DNA of 31,887 nt from Apostichopus californicus (GCA_020650975.1 JAIPMN010002387.1:1-31887), one strand, 5' to 3'; numbered from the stretch's first letter, positions 12,701 through 23,423 are shown. The notes: generated by a model not told the origin, from the sequence alone. Made by a program: numbers and translations.

Positions 12701-15700
12701 GCATTAGATAAAGTAGTTTGGCATGCTGATGGTCTTCCTTAAGTTTAGCAGAAAAGGAAATTATAATAGGTTTATTGATGTTGTTGTTTGTCTGTATGAT
12801 TATTATTAATATACTTGATTGTAATCCAGGAGCTTGGAGGAGAGGGGCAGTCAGAAGCAGCAGAGAATCAACGATGCACAAAGGAAAAGAGTAGCAGAAC
12901 TGGAGACGGAAATTGAAAGGTTCTCACAGAGTGAGAAAAGGTGGAAGGAGGAAACGGACATACTAGAAAACAGGTGAGTGATTAAACTAAATGAAAGTAT
13001 TGAAGTATTCTGTCATAGAAATACTAGAAAACAAGTGAGTGATTAAACTTAATGAAAGTATTGAAGTATTCTCTCATAGACATACTAGAAAACAGGTGAG
13101 TGATTAAACTTAATGAAAGTATTGAAGTATTCTCTCATAGAAATACTAGAAAACAGGTGAGTGATTAAACTTAATGTAAGTATTGAAGTATTCTCTCATA
13201 GAAATACTAGAAAACAGGTGAGTGATTAAACTTAATGTAAGTATTGAAGTATTCTCTCATAGACATACTAGAAAACAGGTGAGTGATTAAACTTAATGAA
13301 AGTATTGAAGTATTCTCTCATAGATTTCTGTGGTGACTATGCTGTAATTAATTCTCTGACGTTAGTCAATAAGATACCTTTCATTTATAGCTGAACCTCG
13401 GTGACAATGCTGTAATTAATTCAATCATCAATCCGTTTTGAGACCAGATTTTGGGATCAGATAACTTAACATTATACTCAAAAACATGCATTTTTGTAAT
13501 ATATATGAAAGAGAAGGTAAGTTGGCTTTATACTAGTAATGACACCTAACCCTATATCCTTTGTCACCAGGCTTGAGGATGCAACTGTTAAGAATTCAAG
13601 ATTACTCTTAGAGCTTTCTAAGAGAGAGGAAGATATGAGGAAGATGGATGGTAGGAATGGACTCCAGGAAACACAGAAGATCCAGGACGTAAGTTCCTAA
13701 AGATATCTTCTGCATGTCAAGGCATCAACAATATATCTTTTTATACAATTCTGTTGGAATTATTTTTTATATATTTTTATGTTAGGTTTACAGTTTTGCT
13801 CAAGGCCAAGGCACTCTCACACGACTTTACAACTTAACCCTGGTCATTGGTAACTTGTCACACCTACACACCAAAGTGGGCACAATTCAATCAATCTCTC
13901 CTGGGGCACCACAGTGCACCACAAACGCATGTCCCCCGGGGGACTTCCCACAAACCGGCGCACGCAATTATATTTACAAGTTACCTCGCAAGTCCCCATT
14001 TACACACGTGGGTGAAGTGAGGCAATGGAGATAAAGTGCCTTGCCCAAGGACACAACGCAATGATCTGGCCAGGACTTGAACCTGTAATCCTTAGATCAC
14101 AAGTCCACTGCCTTAACCACTTGACCACAATGCCCAATTAGACCATTTAGAAGCCATAACTTGGAATGATTATGTTGGCTGACAGCTCTTGCTGGTCAGT
14201 GTGGTTGGGAAGATCTCTGTCAGAGATTTCTAGATTTATACTGACACGGTAGTGAAGTATAACAATTGAACCATAGTATTGCTCAATTCTGTAGTTCCGA
14301 TTAGTTCTCCTGGCACAGAATTTTCAAGTAAGACATTGGTTAGATAGGAGGAGTAGTGCTTCTTCATCTCCACCCTGTGGGGACAATTTTTACTATACTG
14401 TTCTTTCATGTCCCGCTTCAGAGCACTCGTATTGTCAGTACGAGCAGTATTAAATATCATGTTTTTATCAGATCAAGGTTAGGAACTGTTTGTACTGACA
14501 ATACAAGTGCTTTGAGGGCATTATATTGGAGTACAGTTTAGAGAGGTATTAGCATTAAGAAATTGTCCCAACTGGGTGTCATCTCTTTCTGTTTCATGAA
14601 TATTCACATCCCAGATATTCAGATCATGGCAGTCACACAGCTGTTTTAAGTTTACATGATACTCATGACACAAACATGAACCATACCCATTTGGATCCTT
14701 CAAGGTACTTGAGACTTCTGGAATGTTGCTCTAGCTTTGTTTTAGTTCCCTTTTTCATAACTCTACAGACCTTGTTCATGAATATTCAGAAGTGATTTAT
14801 GGCTAGTATAGCAACCAGTTGTGACAATTTTCTAATGCTAATACCACCGTACTGTTCTCTCATATGCTTCAAAGCAATCGTACTGACCGTATAAAACAGT
14901 TTGCATCTTGTATCTTCTAGAAGAAGAATATTCATACTGCTCATACCGTTTGTGCAAGGACTTTGAAGCCTCACATGATTTATAAGACAAAACTGTCCCA
15001 ACCAGGTGCGGCCAGATATTTGCTTTGTAATATGCTAGGTTCCAATAAACTGATGATTACACCAGCATACAGTGCTACACCAACTTAATAGTAATTAATA
15101 AGTAAGATCTTATTTCTTTAAAATTAGTGGTAAAACTAAAAACTGTTTATTTATTCATATCCATTAGATACAACAGCATCATGAGAAGGTGACCCAGGAG
15201 ATGGAGAGAAGGATAAACCAGATGACCTCTGACCTCCAAGAGAAGAATCAAACACTGGCTTGTCTGAGTAGGAAACTTTCCAGTCAGGAGAAGATGCTCC
15301 AAAGTGAATTACATCAGAAAGGAATTCTGGAGAAAGACATTGCAGTAAGGTTGAAACCATTTCAGTATATTTAGGGAACCAGATGGATTAAATTATAATA
15401 AGTTTCTCTTGAAAATTATTCTTTTCCCAAGTCAAAATGGGGTCTGATCTGGATAACTTGGTTGTTGGAGCCACAGAGATTTGCATTTTCACAGTCTTGT
15501 TTGACCTCTTCTAATATTTTTTCTGCTTCTGTAAAATTTGGATGAAATTAAACTTGTTACTTCTCTTTTTCTTTAAAGGTTGGCAGCCCCGACAAACAAC
15601 GTAATGTTTTTTCTAGTGTCCTATATATATGCATGTACGTCATATGCATATATGTTTGTTCATGAAATAATATACATGAATATGTATTTATAATCATGAA

Positions 15701-17951
15701 TATGTATGTATATGTACAAATTAAAATAACTAATAATTGGTTATAATTAAACAGAGACCTAGATCTGTGGATGAGTTTAACAGTAATAGGAGACAGATTG
15801 TCTATCAAATGACAAAAGGTTTACTATGACATAGTTGTAAATATTTGAGCACATTTTAATTCTCATCTTTATTTGTCTCCTTAGCTAGCAGATATGCAGT
15901 TGAAAACAATCGAAGAAAGGAACAGATCGTTGCGAGATGACAGGAGGGAATCGCTTCAGTTGAAACAATTGGACAAAGATCTGAGAGAATTACAGAAACT
16001 CTATGAAGAGAGCAAAACACAAAACAACACATTGGAGGTAGGGAAAGGCTTTTTACAGTTGAGATTTAGTGATGTGTAGAAAGACTTGGAACCGGTAGAA
16101 TAGATGTTGAGTACGTATTCCAAACTGTCAGAGAGAGAGTTGAACCCCTTCTTAGATGAAACATTGACAAGCATGACATGTTTTTCATACATTACAGGTG
16201 AACTATTACTGTAGAAGGAATCCTATTCAAAATTTAAAATTGTGAGTTTGTTTGAATGAGCTCAAGAGAAATATTTATGTGTCTTCATTCATTTAGTGTA
16301 AACACCTTGCTGACCATATCTGCAGACTCCTCACAGGGTCATTGTATACTTTCTTTCAATATTTCAGTACGAAAATACCAACTTGCGCACCCAGCTCGTG
16401 GACATCACTGAGCGTTTTGCCAGATTTCCCAATACTCAAGACCAGAATGCCTCACCATCATCTGAGCAGAGTAGGGAATCTTTGCATAAAAATAGAGACT
16501 CATCTCACCAGAGCAGAGTCCCCCAGAGCAGGGACCCCCAGAGCAGGGACCCCCAGAGCAGGGTCCCCCAGAGCAGGGACCCCCAGAACAGTGACCCCCA
16601 GCACCAAAGCAGAGACTCTTCCACCTCTAATCCCACCTCTCCAAGGGTATCAAAGTCACCGAGCGGTAGTCAGCTCTCAGGACAAATTCCAGGACAAGGG
16701 TCCAAAGAGCAGTCCATGACAGAGGGCAGCATTAGAAGTACTTCCAGTGCTGCTACAAATGCCATTCCCAAGGAACCACAAGAAGTGAGGTCACCTCGTC
16801 TTACAAGTGAAGTGAGGGACGGTTCAGATGGCTTTTCTGGTATTGGCATTGCGATGTTACTTGACCCCATGGAGAACGAGGTTAGTCCGTCATATATGTG
16901 AACTCAGCATGTGAGTTCCAACTTCATTGAAGTTTGCAACTTTGCATTGAACCTTTAACTGAATATTACAATTACTGCAGACAGTTTAGGAAGGTACAAG
17001 GAAAAGTTGATATTCCAGCCGTTTTGCCTTTCAGTGTGATGTAAAGTGAAAGAATGGTCCTCTAGGCACTTATGGGTTCCTTAAGGTAGTGTCTGTATGG
17101 CTGGAAATACATGACATGTTATTTTCTTGATTTTAGCTGAAGTAATGTTCCTAACTCAGATAATCATGTTGCATTTCTCATTGAGGAGTGACACCAGACA
17201 CGGAAGATGTAACAGACACCATTAAGTTTGATCAAAATTGAATTGTATTTATTTACATGCTTTTAATACCTCTTTCATCTTACCAATTATTATCAAATAC
17301 ATTGGTGTTTCTTCAGTTTGATTTAACAAACAAGTGTAAGAGACATTGTCTTGTGAGTACATGTGAGGATAGATAATGCATTTTTGCATTGGTTAATTTT
17401 CATACATTTGTATACCTTGCCTTTACAGTTTTACAATATTGTACTTGACATTTTACTTTTAGGCAGACTACTGACTGAAGTCTACCCTAACATATATATT
17501 ATACAATAACTGATTACCCTAAACTTTGAAGTGGGGTTATGCAATAATTTTCATCATTTCACACACTTTTTTCACCATATCGGTCATGGTTGCCAAGGTG
17601 GCAGAAAGGCTTAAATTGCTCATCACCTGGCTAGCCCCAGTCAGTAGAATTCCAGACTGTCACACATCGCTGGCAAAATATCCAGTGTTCAATGCTCCTG
17701 CTATTTTCCTATAAGGATGGACGTTAACTCCTTTAGAATAAAGCTTATTCTTTTGCAGTCGATATTATCTGCAACAGTTTTCTGTTTTCTTGTTCCTTTC
17801 ACAGAGGCCTAACTCAAGACAGTCCATCACCGCTAGTTTTATGGCAGAGGATAAAAGGAGAGCGGCCCGGCTGGAGAACCTCCTTGACGGACATATTCAG
17901 GATCTACAAAGGAAAGCAGATGAGACCATCAAGAGACATTTAGGAAAGTGA
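6790..17951 (+). CDS. CEP63: Centrosomal protein CEP63/DEUP1 orthologue, 13 coding exons
   Basis: CEP63 localises to the proximal end of parent centrioles, works with CEP152 to promote PLK4-dependent centriole duplication, and links centrosomes to ATM/ATR damage signalling; DEUP1 is the vertebrate deuterosome paralogue. Exons are 6790-6844, 7563-7738, 8828-8923, 9443-9586, 10080-10193, 11209-11463, 12091-12236, 12830-12973, 13571-13688, 15168-15344, 15885-16037, 16368-16880 and 17805-17951: 745 codons plus stop (human about 700). TSCEVELQELMRQIDIMV in exon 2 matches the CEP63 N-terminal signature. Heptad-rich coiled coil spans about residues 20-545, then a Ser/Pro/Gln-rich disordered segment (about 550-695). 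The last exon (ITASFMAEDKRRAARLENLL...) matches the conserved C-terminus. The start is the weak point: ATG 6790 is in frame with exon 2, ATG 6801 is not. A single pre-duplication gene is inferred, so CEP63 versus DEUP1 is not decided. Confidence 0.9.
9029..9098 (-). pseudogene. tRNA-Thr-like sequence, probably a SINE head or tRNA pseudogene
   Basis: Read on the minus strand, it starts GCTGGATATCTCA and contains a perfect 5-bp anticodon-type stem CAGGA/TCCTG around loop TTTGTGT (anticodon TGT). A B-box-like GGTTTGAATCT follows, and it ends near ATCTTAGC, which partly pairs with the start. The acceptor and T stems have mismatches, so a working tRNA is unlikely. It lies in CEP63 intron 3, 106 bp after exon 3. 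Confidence 0.5.
9240..9260. repeat. (ATT)n microsatellite
   Basis: Seven ATT units follow a stretch ending CACTATATAAAAGT. Such runs often form the tail of SINE or LINE copies, so with the tRNA-like segment at 9029-9098 this may mark an old retroelement insertion in CEP63 intron 3. Confidence 0.7.
10377..10466. repeat. Minisatellite, 17-bp units in a 34-bp higher-order pattern
   Basis: Five 17-bp units alternate between ATAACTTGGGTATATCT and AATACTTGGGTATATCA (one copy has TTTGG), followed by a partial sixth. The alternation implies that a 34-bp dimer was amplified. It lies in CEP63 intron 5. Confidence 0.85.
11651..11790 (+). repeat. Dispersed repeat fragment with purine-rich tail
   Basis: The phrase GGGCTGATCCAGGATTT followed by G/A-rich sequence resembles GGGCGGATGCAGGATTT followed by a G run at about 31782-31810, so both probably belong to one interspersed family. 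It lies in CEP63 intron 6. No coding content. Confidence 0.45.
12958..13324 (+). repeat. 61-bp tandem repeat, six copies, each carrying an exon end and splice donor of CEP63
   Basis: TACTAGAAAACAGGTGAGTG recurs with exact 61-bp spacing at 12961, 13022, 13083, 13144, 13205 and 13266. Copy 1 overlaps the last bases of CEP63 exon 8 (ending 12973) and its donor. Copies 3-6 keep CAG/GTGAGT; copy 2 has CAA/GTGAGT. Each unit also ends in TATTCTCTCATAG or similar, a plausible acceptor, so 16-nt micro-exons are framed by acceptor and donor signals in copies 2-6. Copies differ at few sites, so the expansion looks recent. Confidence 0.95.
13795..14137 (-). mobile_element. tRNA-derived SINE in CEP63 intron 9
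   Basis: On the minus strand the head has an A box TGGTCAAGTGG (14127-14117) and a B box GGTTCAAGTCC (14083-14073) at normal tRNA spacing, beginning near GGGCATTGTGG at 14136. A body follows with CCTTGGGCAAGG and a region around the palindromic CCCCCGGGGG (about 13940), ending near 13795. The 5' limit and body family were not determined. The element is antisense to CEP63. Confidence 0.7.
14285..15010. repeat. Foldback-type cluster of direct and inverted repeats in CEP63 intron 9
   Basis: A segment around 14416-14448 (GAGCACTCGTATTGTCAGTAC) is matched in inverted orientation near 14483-14517. A related block recurs near 14818-14900, where GACAATTTTCTAATGCTAATACC is the reverse complement, with small changes, of GGTATTAGCATTAAGAAATTGTC at about 14545-14570. 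GTCCCAAC(T/C)(G/A)GGTG appears at 14565 and 14995. No open frame of interest. Boundaries are approximate. Confidence 0.6.
16509..16598 (+). repeat. In-frame 15-bp coding repeat, six units, in CEP63 exon 12
   Basis: Units starting at 16509, 16524, 16539, 16554, 16569 and 16584 encode QSRVP, QSRDP, QSRDP, QSRVP, QSRDP and QNSDP within the disordered region that follows the coiled coil. Unit length is a multiple of three, so copy-number changes keep the frame. Another frame is also open across the array, which explains an overlapping open frame there. Confidence 0.9.
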
Positions 17952-18146
17952 TCCATTTCATAATACTTGATGAAAAATGACCTGAAATCTTACAGTATCA
18001 ATGACTTTCAATTTTTGATTACCACTTTCTTGTACGTAGTAGTTGTAACATAATTGTACAGTTTGTATACAAAATAGAGTCTATTTTTATTTATAAAACT
18101 ACTTATCGCTATTTGTACAATCTGAATACAATGTAAATTGTTTTTA

Positions 18147-18152
18147 AATAAA
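18147..18152 (+). promoter_or_regulatory. CEP63 polyadenylation signal AATAAA
   Basis: First canonical AATAAA on the plus strand after the CEP63 stop, about 195 bp downstream, in an AT-rich 3' UTR. Confidence 0.6.
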
Positions 18153-18829
18153 TTTCATGTGATATAAACCTTGCTTTTTCAGGTTTGTCTATGTTTGGTA
18201 TTATTTTGTGGTTGTTTGAAATACTATATTAATAACAACCCAGTCGCTAAAAGCAGACATGTATGGAACACTAAGATGACCGCAGGTGCTGTCGTTAATG
18301 TAAAACAAGCAATGATGATGGATGCTGTAGATCGACAAAAACAATATTTGAACTAGAGCACCAATGATGCAGTAGCTAAACTAGAAACTACCTGATGTCA
18401 ACGAGACATTGAACAGAGTATGTAATGGTTAGTCGTACTCCAAGAATTAAAAAATAATGTTGTATTGCAAGAACTTACTGTTTGTCTTTTACTGGTTTCT
18501 CATGTAGTGAAGCTGGTATGTATGTGTATGTTGTGAGTGGGAGTGTAAGTAGGTGACATGCTGGCTTGTATAAACATAACACTACTGTTAGATTTAGTTA
18601 CTGAACATCATGTTGTTGAGGCACAGTTGAGCCTGCTTTACAGTAACATCCAGACTCAGCTCAGCATTGTGTTGACAGAAATCCTAGTTGAAAAGCTCAG
18701 TTCAGTTACAATTGACAGGAAACCAATAGGACCTAGTTGAGAGGAGTCTCAGTTGAGAACCTAGTTGGGCCCAGTTGAGAAGGAAACCTATTTAAGAAAC
18801 CCAGCTGGTGATGCTCCAAAACACACATT

Positions 18830-19340
18830 GACCACATCTTTGTAAATGTTTCTGGGGCAGTATTTGATATCACTTAGATGACCTTTGACCATTTTACAAA
18901 TGAATCACTTTTGTGGCTCATTGACTGATGATCCCCATGGCCAACTAAAATCACAATAACACAAACACTGTCTGAGTAGTAGGCTTTGATATGAATTTCA
19001 CATTTTGACCTCATGTGATCTCAGCTGACCATTGACAATAAAAGTAAGAACATCTTTTATGACCAATCACTAACTGTAAACGGTTACCAAGTTTGATAAA
19101 AATCAAACATTAACTCAAGGAGGAGTAGGCTTTTGCGTGACTTCACTGTTTGACCTCTCTTTGACCCCAAATGTCGTTTGACCTACTTTTTGCTAGCATG
19201 AGTATCAACTTGTTGATATGCATCATTACCTCACCAAGTTTGACGAGAAACGATCAGGCAGCATGTACACGACGGCCTTTCAACAACTGTTGACAGACAG
19301 ACGGACAGACAGACGCATTGCCACGACAAATGTAAAAAAA
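18830..19340. repeat. Interspersed repeat ending in a (GACA/GACG)n tract
   Basis: It contains repeated TTTGACC phrases, ACCAAGTTTGA(T/C) twice (about 19087 and 19233), and GACAGACAGACGGACAGACAGACG at 19292-19315. Such combinations recur in dispersed repeats of marine invertebrates. No terminal inverted repeats were found and the limits are approximate. Confidence 0.5.
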
Positions 19341-19600
19341 TGTAAAAACGAAAAATGTAATTATTGCACGTTACATTCTCACAAATCTTGTAGACACTTA
19401 TGCAAACACCACTTTTCCTTTGGACATACTGAAGCCAATGGGAGTGATCACCAAGAACAGTCTTAGTGCTTTTACATCGTTTTCATCAGTTGCGGCTGTC
19501 TGGCATCCCAACACATTACTCCTATTACTACCATTCCCATCTTTAATTATTCACCTTCCTATCGCGTACCTGATATACTGGATACCTTGGCTGTTTCCCT

Positions 19601-22600
19601 TCATGATGTAGGTTCCAACTGTTTCATCAGTCTCTCTCTCTCAGCCACCAACCTCTCAATAATGTCCTCATTTCTGTTTAGTCTCTGCTCCAAGGCTTGT
19701 AAGAGAGATCCACTCATCACTTCCAATAGATGACATATTGCCTTTGTATAAACTACAAAATGATGAAGGATAATAGTACAAAAGGTAGTAATTATTTTAG
19801 AAAGGTGTCCACGGCTGGTGCGACTCTCATTCAAACTGCAGCCGCAGTGGATTACCAACAATCTTGCTGGGCTTTATGACCTTAGCCTTGACCATCTCGA
19901 TGGCCGGCCCATGCAAGTAATTTATAACCAGATTTTGGTCCTTTTCTCTGGCCCTTCTTTCAAACTAATGCTTCTCTCTGACCCTTTTAGGAAATTAATT
20001 TTGAAACCTTGTTGGCCTCGTAGAATATCTGAGGGCATCCCCAAATGACCAGGACTACCATACTTTACACACTCTTTCGATTAGTTTAATCCAATCAGGA
20101 TCATAGAAATTACCTGCACCGTTGTGAATGTTATTGAGCAAGTCTCCGTTCCCTGCTCGGATTGCGTTCTCGTATGCCTCCTGCTCCTCTTGTGATAAAA
20201 TCTTGGGCAGCTCCACCAAAGCATCCATGCAAGACGGGCTAATGGAATCGCACTGCATAACTTCCAGGGGTATCTCTACCCTTTCATACCTGTAATAACA
20301 AGAGAAATGCTATGATGCTTCTTCAAGGATCTTTCTATGATCGATAACAGGTGGTTTAGGTGAACAACTCCAGATTGCTAAGATTGAATAACTCCACTTG
20401 GGAGCTAATCAACCTATTGGTGTTAATATTATGTATACAACAGGGAATGTTTTAGTTTTGGAGAAAGCAAGCATAAGTACTATGCAAGTTGTCAATCTTG
20501 CAGCTTTCTATTGTGCAGAAGTGATTCCTTTTGGTGCAGGATTGAGAGGGGTACTGTACTTGTCTGTAACAATCGGCCATTGACAAGGAATAACTTATCC
20601 ACTATCGCATCCCAAAATGCTATACAAAATGGTCAAGGGGATACCAGTGTAATCATTCATAGCAGTTGTCTACACAGGAACCATAGTATTCAATGAGAGA
20701 AAAAAAAATAAAGAGCCTTAAAACATGCTACAAAAAATTGGAACACTAAATTATTGCCCGATTGAGCATGGCAGTTTTTACTATTCATTTAATTTATCCT
20801 TTATACTGTGATAGCCTACACTTATGGAAGGACTAGATTAGCCAATGGGCATGTCAGCATAGCTTATCTCTGTCTTGTGCAAAGAATCAAAATGGCGGAT
20901 GGGTTACTTACATTGGAGCCTCCCCTTCAGGACTCTGGTTTATGGACTGGAAACAAGTCACCTGTATTTGGCCCTGTCGGCTTGCCTTGTCTTCGTTAAA
21001 ACACGAAAATATCAAACCGACGAAACATTCGTCTAGTAGTTGGTAGGAGGACTGAGTCTGTACGTCTATTGTAAGAAAGACAAAAAACACTTCAACGAGC
21101 TGCTGCTAGGAACCACATTCCACAACCATGTTCAGTTTCTTGCCAGATTCACTCAAGTTACCAGCTAATCCAATAATGGAAAGAACCTGACCTCTATGAA
21201 CATAGTCTTTGTTTCATAATTGTAACAAAAATTGTAATGAACTGGTTGAAACTCTCATCAGTTATCAACCAAAGACATTGATAACTGCTTATCTAGGCAA
21301 AGTAGACTGTGCTAGGTACATCTGCTCTTCAAGTGGGGCTTAAGCTAAGTGCCTGTGTTGATAGGAAAAAGAGTCTCTCAATAAGGTAAATATCTCTTGT
21401 AACATTCACTACATAACTAACAAAGTAGACAAAACCTGCTGCTTCTATCACATATGCTGAAAACTGAAAGTTTTACAACCTCCCAGAATGTCAGTTTCTG
21501 TTTAATAGTTATACTTCAACTTGTCTTTAAATGCTGAACCTATCATTATACCTCTCTGGTTTGTATTGTACTTACCTACATGTGATGGCCATACTGTAAT
21601 GTGTGGATGAGAATGGTACCAACCGACAACTCTGAGTGGTCTCTTCAACAGTGCAGCTAATCTGTGAAATACTCAAGTTAAAGTATTTATGGGGATTTTT
21701 TTGCTATTGGTGTAGATTCAGTAATTTGGATAACTTGGTATCTTCTATATCCACTGATTTTTTACTTTTGTGACCTTTAAATCTAGCATTTCAAATGCAT
21801 TTAAATAGTCTCTGGGACATGTAACTTGACAGCGTTAAATGAATAATGAGCATATAACCTGATGTTAAGTTGTTAACCATCAGCCAATTTGGGACAATTA
21901 TCCAGTGCTTTAGCTTATACTCCTCCTCCATATCATTCCATTTTACAAATTTTTACCAAAAATGTACATTTATGGGGAAGCAATGAACTGACTCCCTCTG
22001 ATTATGGAGTCCACAAACATTCTTATGATACAAACATTAAGTTTGTTTAAAAGTAAATAGGAAACATTGTTTCATGACTTCTACATTATTTATGTGAAAC
22101 TTGAAGAGTTGCCTACTGTAGTAAAATAAATTATCTTGTTTTTGAATTGGACTATCAATGGGTTTGAAAAAGAGGCATCAAACCAATTAAAAATTAAAAA
22201 TGCTTCATCTTTGACTAATTTCCCTGAAAAGAATTATTTATACTCTAGTGTTAGCTTATAGTATGGCAGCATGAATTATATTTGTAACATCTCATTCGTG
22301 TAAGTTTTGCTCCAATAAACACTCTGTTTGGCATAAAGTTTCTTTCCAAACCCTAAAAAAAAAATTTCAGAGACATTTATGAAAGGATATTTCTCCTTCA
22401 GAAGCTGCAAATGATAATTGCTCAGGTGATATTTCTACCCTGTCCTTCCTTTTATCTGATCTCCGCAGAATAATGACAGAAACAATATGAACAACTTTAT
22501 CCGTGTCTATCTGTAAATAGGAGAAATGGAAAAGGGAAATTTCTAAGTGGAGTAAGTGAAATTATTGAAGTATAGTACTGAATTAGAAAGTAAGTTTACT

Positions 22601-23423
22601 TTCTAGAATTTCACTTGAATGATTAAGAAAATCTATCAATGTCATTGTATCTGCTAGTACATACATGTAAAGCCCTTACTATTTACACCATGAACCAACA
22701 GAAAATATCTCACTACAAATGTATCCATGAAAGTGCAGTTTTAACAGTGACGATTAAGCTAATTGTAGCAGGGCAAAACTCCAAAAAGTGTGAAACCTGG
22801 AGACATGGAAACTTTACAGAAACAAAGCTATCATTTTAACACAAATTTCCCTGGAGATAAATTTACTCTTTTCAGTTGTACCCTGGTGTTTTGCATGTGA
22901 GATTTGGAGATCCCACCATGAGCCGATAGATAAAACGGTGAGTCTCATGATAAAACTGTGGGAGTTGGCAGGTTTGCTAATGTGATATCCTGTATAATTT
23001 ATCAATATTGTTCTCTTATCAAATATCAATGTCAAAATGAATTTTTTTACTATAAACCCAGCCTTGTCATCAGCTCAGTGTATATTGGCTACAGAAGTCT
23101 ACACAGGCTAACTAACATCACCACTGATCATCGGACTGCTTGCCCTATCCGCTCATAAGCCCTGATACCAAAACTGTGTTGACATAACTTATTAATCTGC
23201 AAACTCCTCCAACTTGGGCCTTACTAGTAATCCCTAGGCCTATGGCTAAATTCAGTGCACCCAGACCTAGCCTACTTAATAAGATACTGTAATATCTGTA
23301 TTAAGTACTACAACTGACCTCTCCAATACAAAGACCCATGACTTCTTCTCGTTCTGTTGACAAAGCGTGGGTCAGGCAAACCATATAGGCATCAGCTGTT
23401 AAATTTACTCTTGTTGCTGCCAT
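19601..23423 (-). CDS. BRCC3: BRCC3 (BRCC36) K63-specific JAMM deubiquitinase, six exons
   Basis: BRCC36 cleaves K63-linked ubiquitin chains in the BRCA1-A complex at DNA breaks and in the cytosolic BRISC complex. Exons are 23423-23319, 22510-22391, 21663-21576, 21065-20912, 20289-20114 and 19752-19601: 264 aa plus stop against about 316 in human. Catalytic Glu is E27 in ALSTEREEVMGLCIGE. The zinc site is complete: H92, H94 and D105 in HSHPHITVWPSHVD, split over exons 3 and 4. FVGLIFSCF, VELPKILSQEEQEAYENA and a C-terminal helical segment (LLQALEQRLNRNEDIIERL) follow, as in the family. The protein is shorter because it lacks most of the human segment after the GE of exon 1 and the linker before YERVEIP. 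Intron 2 is AT-AC (see separate entry). The gene is convergent with CEP63 and head-to-head with AUNIP. Confidence 0.95.
21576..21663 (-). CDS. BRCC3: BRCC3 exon 3, encoding the JAMM zinc-binding histidines
   Basis: This exon encodes RLAALLKRPLRVVGWYHSHP followed by HITVWPSHV. The final Asp of the JAMM signature (HxHPxxTxxxSHxD) is completed across the next junction, G from this exon and AC from exon 4. It is flanked upstream by the AT-AC intron and downstream by a standard GTAAGT donor. Confidence 0.93.
21664..22390 (-). other. U12-type AT-AC intron (intron 2 of BRCC3)
   Basis: After GCT TCT GAA GGA GAA no GT donor is available, but the intron starts ATATCCTTT (22390-22382), the exact U12-type AT-AC donor consensus. 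It ends TATTTCAC at 21664 before AGA TTA GCT GCA. The join gives AASEGE-RLAALLKRPLRVVGWYHSHP, aligning without gaps to human AASTEAERLAELTGRPMRVVGWYHSHP. A branch-site-like TACTTTAACT (21685-21676) lies at the usual short distance from the acceptor, and no polypyrimidine tract is obvious. Confidence 0.9.

Larger units (their letters stand above)
17952..19600. other. Convergent intergenic region between the 3' ends of CEP63 and BRCC3
   Basis: The left part is the CEP63 3' UTR with its polyadenylation signal. A stretch rich in AGTTGAG (about 18620-18785) and a dispersed repeat (about 18830-19340) follow. No gene was recognised; the 60-82 codon open frames lack any family signature. A minus-strand AATAAA (TTTATT at 18086-18091) could serve BRCC3 transcripts, which would then overlap the CEP63 3' end; this is only a possibility. 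Confidence 0.6.

Noticed and set aside
12958-13324. CRISPR-like array
   Set aside because: The 61-bp units are contiguous with no spacers, sit at an exon border in an animal gene and include its splice donor.
15600-15725. AT-rich stretch with repeated CATGAATATGTAT
   Set aside because: Low-complexity sequence without regular period; nothing more can be supported.
16342-16719. Open frame with TPRAG-type repeats on the plus strand
   Set aside because: It is the alternative frame of the CEP63 coding repeat; a 15-bp unit without stops stays open in more than one frame.
19218-19466. 82-codon open frame rich in Cys and His near 19330-19460
   Set aside because: It starts inside an interspersed repeat, and its Cys/His pattern has no regular zinc-finger spacing.
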